The notes beneath the pieces were generated by a model. That model did no database searches, was not told where the DNA came from, and saw nothing but the letters and a program-made list of their open reading frames with translations. Both the position numbers and the translations under genes were made by a program. Shown here in pieces: positions 43,614 through 55,269 of a DNA stretch of 64,000 nucleotides; position 1 is the stretch's first letter; every line of letters begins with the position of its first letter. Origin of the DNA: Prorocentrum cordatum (taxonomy: Eukaryota; Sar; Dinophyceae; Prorocentrales; Prorocentraceae); contig CAUYUJ010003572.1 of assembly GCA_963575745.1 (NCBI GenBank), forward strand, positions 1-64,000, given 5' to 3'.

Positions 43614-45405
43614 ATCCAGAGGTCTGAACTCGGTCTGCTAGCCGAGCTAGGTCCGCAAACCTATTCGTATTATTCGAGTCAACGTAGCAGACGCTCTCGG
43701 TTTTCTGTACTTAACTCGAGCTGTAGGGCAGTTGCAGAGCTCATAGTCACAGCAATCGATTGGGAATCATCAGGCGCGTTCGTTTGTTCAATCGAGAGCT
43801 CTGAGCTCGGTCTGCTGCCCGAGCTAGGTTCGCGAAACTATTTGTATTGTTTGAGTTATCTTGAGAAGTACTCTCGGTTTTCTGCACTTAACTCGTGCTG
43901 GGGGAGGGCTACAGTGCCGCTGGTCATATACATCGATTTGGACACATCAGGCGCGTCCGTCTGTCGAACCGAGAGCTCGGAACTCGGTCAGCTGCTCGAA
44001 CTAGCTCTGCGAAACTATTGTATCATTCAAGTCGTCCTGAGAGCTGCTGTCGGTTTCTACACTTAACTCGGGCTGTAGGGGGGCTGCAGGGCTGGCAATC
44101 ACAGAAGTCGATTCACAGACGTCTGGCTTGGGCTGAAATTCTCTTGAATTTTTTCCACATTATATACTGTCAGGAAGCTCTACGAGTCCCCCGGCGGTAA
44201 GAAAGGTTGACGGTTTACCGCCGGCGCCCAGTAATTCCGGGGCGCCGGAGAGCTAGTTGGCAAGGAAAATCTCGACGGACCTTTTGGTGACTTTTGGTCG
44301 GTTGAAAATTTTGTTCTCAAAATTCAACCATTCGTTAGAGCTCTAGTATTTTTTCCCATGATATTTGATATTATTCCCGCTCGCCATCTTGATCTCAGCT
44401 CGATCGGGTACCTTTACTGCCCAAAAGCAGGCAGGCGGGATCGGCCGTTTCGAGTCATCTTGATACGCGCTGTCGGTTTTATCAAGATAACTCAAGCTTC
44501 AGGACAGCTACAGAGCTGGTAAGCACAGCTAATCGATGCAGAATGATCAGGCGCGTTCGCCTGTTGAACCGAGAGGTCTGAACTCGGTCTGCTAGCCGAG
44601 CTAGGTCCGCAAACCTATTCGTATTTTTCGAGTCATCTTCACAGGCGCTTTCGGTTTTCTGTACTTAACTCGAGCTATAGGACAGCTACAGAGCTGATAC
44701 TTACAGACACCGATTCAGAATCATCAGTCGCGTTTGTCTGTTGAATCCAGAGCTCTGAACTCGGTCTGCTGCCCGATCCATCATCGCGAAACTGTTCGTA
44801 TTGTTCGAGCCACCTTGAGAGGTGCTGTCGGTTTTCTGCACTTAACTTGGGCTGTAGGGGGGCTAGAGTGCTGGTGGTGACAGCAATCGATTTGGAGTCA
44901 TCAGACGCGTCCGCCTGTGGAATCCAGAGCTCGGAACTCGGTCTCCTGCCCGAACTCGGTCCGCGAAACTGTTCGTATTGTTCGAGTCATCCTGAAAGAT
45001 GCTGTTGGCTTTCTACACTTAACTCTGGCTGTAGGGGGGCTGCAGGGCTGGTAATCACAGGATTCGATTCGGACACATCAGACGCGTCCGCCTGTCGCAT
45101 TCAGAGGTCTGAACTGGGTCTGATACTCGAGCTGGGTTTGCCAAACTATTCGTTTTGTTCGAGTCATCTTGAGAGGTGCTGTCGATTGACGCACGTAACT
45201 CGGGCTCTAGGAGAGCTGCAGAGCTCGTACAGAAGACAATCCAGAAGCATCGGGAGGCGTTCGGCTGTTGCATCGAGAGGTCTGACATCGCTTGGGCTGA
45301 AAAACTATTCGTTCTCTGTTTTTTTTTCGACATTATATATTGTCAGGAAGCTCTACGAGTCCCCCGGCGGTAGGAAAGGTTGACGGTTTACCGCCGGCGC
45401 CCAGT
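43614..45405 (+). repeat. Satellite monomers and two modules
   Basis: Monomers up to hairpin 44173-44232, then repeat B (44235-44450), monomers and hairpin 45346-45405. No gene seen. The part 43614-44232 is closely duplicated at 45690-46309. Confidence 0.6.
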
Positions 45406-47469
45406 TTTGGTGACTTTTGGTCGGTTGAAAATTTTGTTGTCAAAATTCAACCATTCGTTGGAGCTCTAGTATTTTTTCCCGTGATATTCGATCTTATTCC
45501 CGCTCGCCATATTGATCTCAGCTCGATCGGGTGAATATTACTGCCAAAAAGCAGGCAGGCGGGATCGGCCGTTTCAAGTTATCTTGATACGCGCTGTCGG
45601 TTTTCTCAAGATAACTCGAGCTTGAGGACAGCTACAGAGCTGGTAAGCACAGCTAATCGATTCAGAATGATTAGGCGCGTTCGCCTGTTCAATCCAGAGG
45701 TCTGAACTCGGTCTGCTAGCCGAGCTAGGTCCGCAAACCTATTCGTATTATTCGAGTCAACGTAGCAGACGCTCTCGGTTTTCTGTACTTAACTCGAGCT
45801 GTAGGGCAGTTACAGAGCTCATAGTCACAGCAATCGATTGGGAATCATCAGGCGCGTTCGTCTGTTCAATCGAGAGCTCTGAACTCGGTCTGCTGCCCGA
45901 GCTAGGTTCGCGAAACTATTTGTATTGTTTGAGTCATCTTGAGAAGTACTCTCGGTTTTCTGCACTTAACTCGTGCTGGGGGAGGGCTACAGTGCCGCTG
46001 GTCACATACATCGATTTGGACACATCAGGCGCGTCCGTCTGTCGAACCGAGAGCTCGGAACTCGGTCTGCTGCTCGAACTAGCTCTGCGAAACTATTGTA
46101 TCATTCAAGTCGTCCTGAGAGCTGCTGTCGGTTTCTGCACTTAACTCGGGCTGTAGGGGGGCTGCAGGGCTGGCAATCACAGGAGTCGATTCACAGACGT
46201 CTGGCTTGGGCTGAAATTCTCTTGAATTTTTTTCCACATTATATACTGTCAGGAAGCTCTACGAGTCCCCCGGCGGTAAGAAAGGTTGACGGTTTACCGC
46301 CGGCGCCCACTTTTGGGTGGTTTTGCGAAAATTTGAAAGATATTTGACCATTTATTTTGAGAAAGCAGATTTTTACGCCGAGCATTGGCGTATGAACTCC
46401 TCTCTGACAGCAGCTCAGCTCTCTCGATGCATTTTTGCATGAGTTGACTTCCAGCAACTGAGCCAATATGAACATCGAAAAAATCGAATTTCATGATTTT
46501 CGAAAAATCTCTATTTTTCTACTCTGTGTCGATTCTCTGCACTCATACCAGTGAGAGGAGCTCTACGAGGTTCCCGGCGGTGACGAGGTTGACGGTTCAC
46601 CGCCGGCGCCAGTTCCGGCGCGCTGGAGAGCTAGTTGGCAAGAAAAATCTCGACGGAACTTTTGCTGACTTTTGGTCGGTTGAAAATTTTGTTCTCGAAA
46701 TTCAACCATTCGTTAGAGCTCTAGTATTTTTTCCCGTGATATTCGATCTTATTCCCGCTCGCCATCTTGATCTCAGCTCGATCGGGTGAATGTTACTATC
46801 AAAAAGCACTGTGGCGGGATCGGCCGTTCTGAGGCATCTTGATACGCGCGGACGGTTTTCTCAAGATAACTCGAGCTCCAGGACAGCTACAGAGCTGGTA
46901 AGCACAGCTAATCGATGTAGAATGATTAGGCGCGTTCGCCTGTTGAATCGAGAGGTCTGAACTCGGTCTGCTAGCCGAGCTAGGTCCAGAAACCTATTCG
47001 TATTATTCGAGTTATCTTGACAGGAACTCTCGGTTTTCTGGACTTAACTCGATCTGTAGGACAGCTAGAGAGCTGATATTTACAGAAATCGATTCAGAAT
47101 CAGCAGTTGCGTTTGTCTGTCCAACTCCAGAGCTCTGAACTTGGTCTGCTGCCCGATCTAGAATCGCGAAACTATTCCTATTGGTCGGTCATCTTGAGAA
47201 GTGCTCTCGATTTTCTTCACTCAACTCGCGCTGAGAGGGGCTACAGTGCTGGGGGTCACATTAATCGATTTCAAGACATTAGGCGCGTCCGCCTGTCGAA
47301 TCGAGAGCTCGGAACTCGGCCTGCTGCCCGAATTAGGTCTGCGAAACTACTGTATTGGGCTGAAAAACTATTTTTTCAGTGTATTTTTTTTCGACATTAT
47401 ATGTTGTCAGGAAGCTCTACGAGTCCCCCGGCGGTAACTAAGGTTGACGGTTTACCGCCGGCGCCCAGT
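45406..47469 (+). repeat. Modules with hairpins 46252, 46557 and 47410
   Basis: Repeat B and monomers ending in a subtype B hairpin truncated before CAGT (46252-46309), a repeat C variant with hairpin 46557-46613, and another B-plus-monomer module ending at 47410-47469. Confidence 0.6.
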
Positions 47470-47652
47470 TCCACGACTGGGGGATTATCTAATGCAGTTG
47501 TGAGTTCAGCAGTCACGGAGGACGAGTGTCAAGCTGCCAGGGACTGGGCCCTTGCCGGTGTCGATGTCAGTGCTCTTTGGCGTGAGCTACACCGACTCCC
47601 GGGACAGGAGTTTCAGCGTAGGACTGAGGCTCTTCATGCATACAGGCTGCAA
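47470..47652 (+). pseudogene. Unrelated coding-like fragment captured between repeats
   Basis: 183 bp of non-repeat sequence sit exactly between a hairpin CAGT end and a mini-repeat AACTCGTAGAGC end. One frame is open throughout and reads protein-like (AVTEDECQAARDWALAG, LWRELHRLPGQEF). The phrase VTEDECQAAR resembles the RNase H glutamate motif of the LINEs (ITEAELEAAR), so this may be a 3' scrap of a related LINE. It could equally be a piece of a host gene. Confidence 0.4.
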
Positions 47653-48752
47653 ATAACTCGTAGAGCTTCCCTTAGCTAGTTGCTGGAAGCTTAAGAGTAA
47701 TTCCGGCGCACTGGAGAACTAGTTGGCAAGAAAAATCTCGACGGACCTTTTGCTGACTTTTGGTCGGTTAAAAATTTTGTTCTCGAAATTCGAACATTCG
47801 TTCGAGCTCTAGTATTTTTTCCCATGATATTCGATCTTATTCCCGCTCGGCATCTCGATCTCAGCTCGATCGGGTACATTTTACTGCAAAAAAGCAGGCA
47901 GGCGGGATCGGCCGTTTCGAGTCATCTTGACACGCGATGTCGTTTTTCTGAACATAACTCGAGCTTTAGGACAGCTACAGAGCTAATGAGCACAGCTAAT
48001 CGATTCAGAATGATCAGGCGCGTTCGCTTGTTGAATCCAGAGGTCTGAACTCGGTCTGCTTGCCGAGCTAGGTTCGCATATCTATTCATCGACTCATCGC
48101 AGCAGACACTCTCTGTTTTACTTAACTCGAGCTGTAGGGCAGCTGCAGAGCTCATACGCACAGACATCGATTGGGAATTATCGGACGCGTTTGTTTGTTC
48201 AATCGAGAGCTCTGAACTCGGCCTGCTGCCCGAGCTAGGTTCGCGAAACTATTCGTTGTTCGAGACATCTTGAGAAGTGCTCTCGGTTTTCTGCACTTAA
48301 CTCGTGCTGGGGGAGAGCTACAGTGCTGCTGGTCACAAACATCCATTTGCAGACATCAGGCGTGTCCTTCTTTCGAACCCAGAGCTCAGAACTCGGTCTG
48401 CTGCTCGAACTAGGTCCGCAAAACTATTGTATGATTCGAGTTATCCTCAGACCTGCTGTCCGTTTTCTGCACTTAACTCGGGCTATAGGGGGGCTGCAGG
48501 GCTGGTAATCACAGGAATCGATTCAGAGACATCAGACGCGTCCGCCTGTCGCATTCAGAGGTCTGAAGTTTCATACTCGAGCTGGGTTGCCAAACTGTTC
48601 GTTTTTTTGTTAGAGTCATCTTGAGAGGTCTGAAATCGCCTGGGCTGGAAAACTAGTCGTTCTCTGCATTTTTTCCACATTATATACTGTCAGGAAGCTC
48701 TACGAGTTCCCCGGCGGTAAGAAAGGTTGACGGTTTACCGCCGGCGCCCAGT
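47653..48752 (+). repeat. Composite module ending in hairpin 48693-48752
   Basis: Mini-repeat, repeat B, four monomers, T-rich block and hairpin. Confidence 0.6.
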
Positions 48753-48969
48753 GGGAATTGAAAGTTCCGAGGAGGATGATTCGCAACAAGGGGGTCCTCA
48801 GAGTTCTACTTCCAGGAGTGCATTGACGCGGAGCGGCAAGAAACATCGAAAACGGCACAGATGATGCACATGTGATTGATCCTGCACGTATGTTTTGGTC
48901 TGCCGCGAGTTGGCGGCCAAGGTCGGACACCCAATTGATTGAGTGATTGAGTGATTACACATGCTTCTG
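48753..48969 (+). pseudogene. Possible captured gene 3' end
   Basis: About 217 bp of unique sequence lie between a hairpin end and an ACCTCGTAGAGC end. The first part has an open frame to a TGA at 48862-48864 with SSEEDDSQQGGPQSS followed by the basic tail GKKHRKRHR, like a protein C-terminus. The rest looks like a 3' UTR and ends with GATTGAGTGATTGAGTGATT. The source gene is unknown. Confidence 0.35.
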
Positions 48970-49369
48970 TACCTCGTAGAGCTCTTCGTCATCGATGAGC
49001 TAGAGGAATTCCGGCGCGGGATGGAGCTAGTTGGCCGACCCGACCAGAAAGGACAAAGTGGTAACTTTTGGGTGGTTTTGAATTTTTTTGAGAGATATTT
49101 GACAAATCATTTTTAGAAATCAGATTTTTCGCACCTGTAAACAACTATGAGGGCCTCTCTGTCTTAGTATGAGCTCTGTAGGCGCACTTTCACTATTTAA
49201 ACACTTGGAGGAACCATCTTCATGCCAAATCGAAGAAAATCAATTTTTCTCTTTTTCGAGAAATGCTTTCAGAAGCTTTCTCTTTCGACTTCGAGCACTC
49301 TTACGCGTGAAAAGAGCTCTACGAGGTTCCCGGCAGTGACCAGGTTGACGGTTCACCGCTGGCGCCAGT
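48970..49369 (+). repeat. Repeat C/D composite with hairpin 49313-49369
   Basis: Starts at ACCTCGTAGAGCTCTTCG, contains the repeat C core and the D end. The hairpin arms carry changes on both sides (GGCAGTGA and ACCGCTGG). Confidence 0.6.
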
Positions 49370-50212
49370 TTGTGTTAGTGATCTATATTGCCGTGTTCGC
49401 CCTTCGTACGGAGGTGTGCCTCGCCTGCATGTGCGAGACCAGCTGTATGGGCATGGTGTCAAAGCACACGACCAGGTTTCACTTAGACATGGTTTCACAC
49501 GACCAGCTCCTATCGGGACAGGTGCATAGGCCACTTGCTTTGATTGTACTCGCTGGTTTTCACTTTGTTTCACTTTCTTACCTGCATTCTGACCTTTAAT
49601 CTCTTGTATATTCTCAGTGGTGTTGAGACGGTAATCGCTGTATAATCCAGTGGTTACTGTATGGTCTTTCACTGCTTCTATTCCTCTTTACATTTTTTAG
49701 TTGTTTTCGCGTATACTTGCAGTCTTGTGCATATCTGTACAGCTTCGCTGTTGATGCACCTCTGCTTTAATCTTTGCAGCTTCGCTGCTTAGGTTCTTTG
49801 TGTTTAGGCCTGCTTCCATGGGAGCTCGAACTGGCCTTCGCAAAAGACGCAAAAGACCATGTTTGGCACAAGCCAAACGTGGTCACCGCTGCATAGTGCA
49901 GTGAGGTGTTCTTTTGTTCCTCTTACTGTACACGGTGCCTCAGTGTCTGTTTTGCCTGAAAACTGTACATCTTCTTTGCTCGTCGGAGGGCACATTGCTG
50001 TTCTTCGTGCACGTGTCGGCATGCTCTTTCGTTGTTCAGCGGTATTCAGTACTATCGTTTGTTCTCCATCGTGCTCATTCTGTCATTCAGTGCTGTTTCT
50101 TTGTGTACACATCTCTTCATTCAGTGCTACTTCACGTTCACTTGTCTTCATTCAGTACTTCATTCATCTAGCGCCCTGTTGCACTCTATCAGCACCAACG
50201 GCCGATGCTCGG

Positions 50213-51232
50213 ATGTCGGATGCTGAAGCCAACGATCGGAAACGGAGGCGTGATTTGGAGATGGCAGAGGAGAGAGCCAAAGAGTTGCAGCAACGTCAGT
50301 TGATCCTCAGTCAATCTAGCGATTCAGGTTTCAAGGCCTTCCTGGAATGGACATTTGACAAAGATGATCGACGTTAATTACTTCAGACCCTTCATGAGAA
50401 GACGGATAAAACGGAAAAGGCTGTTGTGGATCTCCAGAAGCAACAGCACGCTGATTCTGCGCGCATCACGGCCCTCGAGCAGCAGATGAAAAGCGGTCCT
50501 CCTTCCCTCGGGGGTGCTTCGACTCGCTCGGGTGCCCCTTCTGACTTTGCGCCGTCTTTCGTGGAAGCTTACGGATGGGTGGAGGACTGGACTTCTGCTG
50601 AGACGCGTAGTCGTACTTCTATCTCTGTCAGGAATGCTTACCAGTTGGTTACTAATTTGTTAGCCGTGCTGGAAACAAAAGATCCTCTTCTTCGTGCTAA
50701 GGTCGACCCCATGGGCTCATGTCGTCTGCAGGGTAATCGTGCATCATACGCGAGTGTTCGGATCAAGTTCAATGCGGGCACTGAGAACGATGGCCTTTGG
50801 AGCGCCAAGAAGATCTGGGAAAATGCTTGGAACGATGCGGCTCAGAAAAATTTGCTTCTGGATCAGATGACTGGATATGGTGCCAACTTCCCCTCACGAA
50901 TGAAGTTCAGGGTTGAGAGCGCACCGTGGAAGACACCGCGCCTGCAGGCCTTCGGTCGGTTCCACGGGATCTGGGCCAGAGACTCGTGCCTTCGCAACAT
51001 CTCGCTCAAAGGAACGGCTGGCAGCGGTGCCACACCCTCTGAGATGTGGACCGACCCAGCGGATGACGGCAATCGAAAGCAGTTGGGTGAGGTCGCCGCC
51101 GGTGGCCAGTACGGTGGTTCGGGCCAGTGGCGTATCATCAAAGAGAACTGGGATGCCTTTGCGTTGCTACATCGTTTGGCCATCACGTCAGAAACGATGG
51201 AGCAGAGGCTTGCTACCGTCAACCGTCGTTGA
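50213..51232 (+). pseudogene. LINE-3 ORF1, interrupted by one stop
   Basis: ATG at 50213. The frame has one premature TAA (50375-50377) and then runs to a UGA at 51230-51232. The N-terminal part is charged and likely a coiled coil (RKRRRDLEMAEERAKELQQ; later ITALEQQM). The C-terminal domain shares ASVRIKF and FRVESAPWK with LINE-2 ORF1. Expected role: RNA-binding ORF1 protein. The frame continues past the UGA into ORF2. Confidence 0.65.
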
Positions 51233-54200
51233 CAAACGTCGCGGGGCTCGGGTGCTGTCTCCGTCACCTGCGCCTCGCAGAACATCCAGAAGGCGGGAAA
51301 GGCCGCCAATCATCAGTATAACGTGCTGCGTCTTCTCTCTGACGATGTCAATTGGGACCTGTTGGGCTTGCAGGAGTGTGAGAATGTCGACATTAATTCA
51401 GACTGGTTCGCTAAGTTGGGGTTTGTGCACAGCTATCTTCCTGTCGCAAGGCAGGCATATTGTACCGTGGGGGAACGGCAATACGAGAGCAGTCTAGTGG
51501 CGACAGATGGGTGGCTGTCCTTTTCAATCGGGTTATCTTCGTCTCACTCTACCTTCCCGACAGCTCTGTGGGGGAGGCTCTCAACATCGCGGATGTTTGT
51601 CTTCGTTTTATTTCTCTTCTCAGGCGGTACTGGGAAGGCTTGCATGGTTCTCTCAAGTTGGTTGTTACTACAGATGCGAATGTGGAAGTCAGACCACATC
51701 TCACGGACATCGAAGGCACCGCCTTGACGGGCCCAGGCCTGCTAGGCGCTGATGTTTGTCATGGGGATGGTGGGGTGGAGAGGGAAAGGAGGAGGAGGTA
51801 CTCGTTGCTACGTATCAAGGTGGAGGACTGGATGATGGAGGAGAGCTTGATTGCCAGCAACACGTTCAGGGAGAGAGAGAGATCACATGGTACGGATATC
51901 GGACAGGGGCACGAGAGGCGGGGGCGGTCTTGGGTTATGTGCTAGTATCTCGTGGCACCGTGTTTGCGCCCGCCTCGGTGTCCTGGCCTCGCGAGTTGGG
52001 CAGTGCCCGCAGGTTCAGTGATCACGCATTGGTGCGAACGGAGTTGCAGCTTGATAGACCAGTCGTCGCGCCCAGATGCGTTGCACGGGCTGTGCGGTGC
52101 CTATCCAGATGGATGCCGCTGGCCTGGCGCGACGGCTGCTCGTTTCAGACACGTCTCGACTCGTCAATCGACGCGAGCCTCAGCCTCGGAGAGATTGAGA
52201 AACGTTGTCATCGTGAGGCGTCTGCTACTTCGACTGCCCCTTGCTCGTCTATGCTCCCTCCCCGTCGGCGCCCTGAACTTATTCGACTGCAGGAGGAAGT
52301 GAGAGGTGGGAGGGGGACAAGACGTCGGAGGAGCTCAAGAAGCTCAGGAGGAGGAGGGACCAGGAGAAGAGGCAATTCGATAGGAGATGGATGGCTTGGA
52401 GGTACTCGGAAGGGCGGAGGAGGACACAGAAGCACACGATAGAGAGCGTCCACGGGTCCGTGGATCGGGTCGATTGGCACGCCTCCCTCTTGGATCACAC
52501 GCAGAGCTACACAGATGTGGACGAGCGTGAGCGTGCCCATCTCTCTCTGGCCTCGCTGCGTGCACGCGTGGCTGCTGGATCCCAGGATGTTCCCCGTCTG
52601 CCTGTCTCAGCGGTGTTTCGAGCTCGTTCTCGTCTTCATGCGGCAAAGGCGTCAGGGCCAGATGGGATCTCCGCGGAGGTGCTCAAAGAACTCCCGTATC
52701 GGACCGTCCGTATTTTTGCTGATCGTTTTGATGAGATATTTCGTGGTCTTCGTGCCGTGCCTGAATCTTGGCGTCAGACCTTCATTACCCTGGTGCCGAA
52801 AAAGTTGAAAGTGCTCACCCATCTCTCGGAGGCTACTAGGAGTATTGCCGTGGAGAGTGCCATCAAGAAGTGGTTCTCGTCGTCGGTCCCTGTCGCCCTC
52901 GAGCCTTACTTTACCAAGGTGTTGCCCCATATCTCGCTCTTCGGGTTCGCGGCCGAGCGCTGCTGTGGGGGGATCTCGGGGGCCCTCAAATGTGCGGCCC
53001 AACACGCGACCGTCTGGGGAAAGGATAGGTCTCTCCTGATCGCCAGTTTGGACGTCAAACAAGCTTTCCAGACTATGACGGTTCAGAAGATCTCACTTGC
53101 GTTTGACAGACTCGGTATTCCTCCGTATCTCCAGCTGGCTCTTCTGGAACCCCTTGCGGACGAGGTCTCCACGGTGCTCTTCGAGGGTCTCGGGGTCCCT
53201 GAGGTCAAAGTTGACAAGCACGTTAGGACGGGAGGAAACGAGAGCCCAGCATGTTGGAACGCTGTAGTGGCAGCCATGTGGGCTGATTTTGTTCAGGACT
53301 GGGACAAGGGAGGCCTAGGCTACGAGTGTATCAACCCTAACCAGACAACGGAGACCGCCGTGGTAAACCATCTCATCTTTGCTGACAATGTGTACATCAT
53401 TGGCTCAGGCCTCCCTTTTCAACGACAGTTGGATGACTTTACTCTTGCTTTGCATCGATGGAAGTTTGATTGGAAGTTGGATCGCCTACAGTTTGCTGCT
53501 ATTGGTTTCTCCCCTGGGAAGTTCTTTGCCAGTATCCATCGCTGTAATGTGCCTGGGGATATCGGCCTCGACGGTGCTGATGAGTACGTCAGTGTCGAGC
53601 TGCGGCAGGTTTCCGTCCTCAACGTACTGGGAAATGACATGCTGTTTCTTTTCGCGAGCCGCATGTCGATGTGGATCGCCGTCTCAACGCTGCTCGCAAG
53701 GCATTCTCTGGGCACATCCAATGCTTCCGATCCCGTGCGGTATATTGGCATCTGAAGTTCAAGCGTTATCAGTCCATCGTGCAATCAACCCTGCTCTTCG
53801 GCTCGGAAGGGCTGACGTGGGAAAAGGACTCCATTCACAAAATCCATGTCTTTGAAGGCACATGTTTGTTGAGGCTGTGTCATAAATCGAAACCTGCCAG
53901 CCTGTCCTGGGATGTATGGCGCCCTGCTCGTTTGCATGTGGTCCGCAAGCTATTTCACGATCATGGGTTTCAGAGTTCGGTTCAACGTTTATTGCACCTT
54001 TCGTGGTTGTTGGCCAAAGATGTTGCGGAGTATCATGCTACCAACTGGGATGCTTCTTATGTGAATCGTGAAGATTGCAAACGTCGTCGGCTGGCTCTCC
54101 CCATTGCTCCCCCCATCGGTGCCCGTGCTTGGAGGGACGCGAGAAGGATGCTGCTGTGTTCTTGTCCATCGTGGGAGGGTGCGCGTTCAGACTTCAGTGA

Positions 54201-55103
54201 GGTCCTCAGGCAGAAGGGATCGTGGAAGGAGGCCAGCGCTCTGAAACGTATTCGTGTCGGAGCCGGTGCTTCAGGAGAAAGACCTTGGAGTTATATGGCA
54301 CATATTCAATTTGGGGCCTCTTGGTGGAAGGACGGTGAGTTTTCCTGGAAAACGTTTCTCGACAAGATGCCTGATTACGTGAAACACTGTGGCCACGAGA
54401 AAGCGTTTGAGTATTTCGTGTATTCTGGAAAGGGGACGGACTCCGTGGAGGACAAGAAGTCTTGGGATGAGTTGGTGTCTCAGGAGGTGTCTGGAGCGGA
54501 GGCGGAGAAGTTATCTAAACGGTTAGCCATCCTAAATGAAAGGGCGACGGTCTGGGACGTTGTATCGGATGGGCTCCCAGTGGAGTTCTGCGGAGATAGC
54601 CTACTTATTACAAATTGGGTTAGTGGGGAGTGGAGGGTGGGAAATAAGGTGTACCAAAAGAGAGTCGATAAGCTGGTGGATAAGATTGCGTGGCTGGAAA
54701 ATCGTTATCATCTCAGATCCAGTTTCCTTGGTCGTGACTTCCTCAAACATGAATTTAGAGAGAATAACCAGAGGGCGGATGCCCTCACACATCGTGCGCG
54801 GGAAGGCCGCGAGTGCTACACATTGAGGCCTGTTTCACCCGATCATCTAGGAGTATCATGAGCTTGTTGCCCTCCGCGGTCGTTTCCACGGCGGAGTGGA
54901 TGCGTCTGGTTGTGGTATTGGTTTCTTTCTCGAGGCTGCCTTTCTCCCCCATCCTGAACGTCGCTCCAAGCGCCTGCGGCATTCCGCTGCCCCCGACTCG
55001 CCTCAGCCTGCTGCCTTCTGTGACGGTCTCGTTTGGAGAGATGTTGCGGAGGCTGCCCTTCTCCTGCTTAGAGATAGTGCAGTCACTGATGCCGAACTGA
55101 CGG
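51233..55103 (+). pseudogene. LINE-3 ORF2: endonuclease, RT, permuted RNase H, frameshifted
   Basis: Continues in the ORF1 frame after the UGA (CASQNIQK, then GLQECEN), with no ATG before the endonuclease motif. Successive frame changes occur near 51500-51700, 51900, 52350, 53700 and 54850. Recognisable parts: TDANVEV and SDHALV (endonuclease), KASGPDGIS, motif A LDVKQAFQT (second Asp replaced), motif B TGGNESP, motif C FADNVY (Asp 53384-53386), then GDSLLITNW (Asp 54595), NNQRAD (Asp 54778), FHGGVDASGCG (catalytic Asp replaced by His, about 54882) and DAELTAL (Glu 55095). The RNase H is permuted as in LINE-1 and LINE-2. The copy is dead. Confidence 0.75.
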
Positions 55104-55241
55104 CGCTGGAGCGCCTCATTGGGGCGGCCGAGTGCGTGCTGAGAGCTCGCAGAGAGCTCGAGGCACCCTGCTGGGCGTTTGGCTCGGGCAGGCTTCGACG
55201 GAGCCTTCGCTGCCCGCAAAACCGCAAAGCCGCAACAAACC

Positions 55242-55269
55242 AGGTTGACGGTTCACCGCCGGCGCCAGT
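55242..55269 (+). repeat. Right half of hairpin at the LINE-3 3' junction
   Basis: AGGTTGACGG, right arm TTCACCGCCGG and CAGT follow the LINE tail; the left arm is missing. Confidence 0.75.

Larger units (their letters stand above)
49371..55241 (+). mobile_element. LINE-3: decayed non-LTR retrotransposon
   Basis: ORF1 and ORF2 remnants lie on the plus strand. The 3' end has a CCGCAAA-type tail (55213-55240) and stops in a hairpin loop, like LINE-1. The left boundary is uncertain: unique sequence begins at 49371, but a GCAAAAGACGCAAAAGACC stretch (49839-49858) resembles another element's tail, so LINE-3 proper may start near 49856. Its leader at 49890-49970 matches the LINE-2 leader. Confidence 0.7.

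Noticed and set aside
49371-49855. A separate complete element to the left of LINE-3
   Set aside because: The tail-like GCAAAAGA repeats near 49839 hint at one, but there is no RT or ORF evidence, so it is only noted as boundary uncertainty.
49859-50171. Cys/Phe/Ser-rich ORFs in the LINE-3 leader
   Set aside because: They lie upstream of the ORF1 ATG at 50213 in leader sequence shared with LINE-2 and with the non-coding fragment at 23221; no conserved protein frame is seen.
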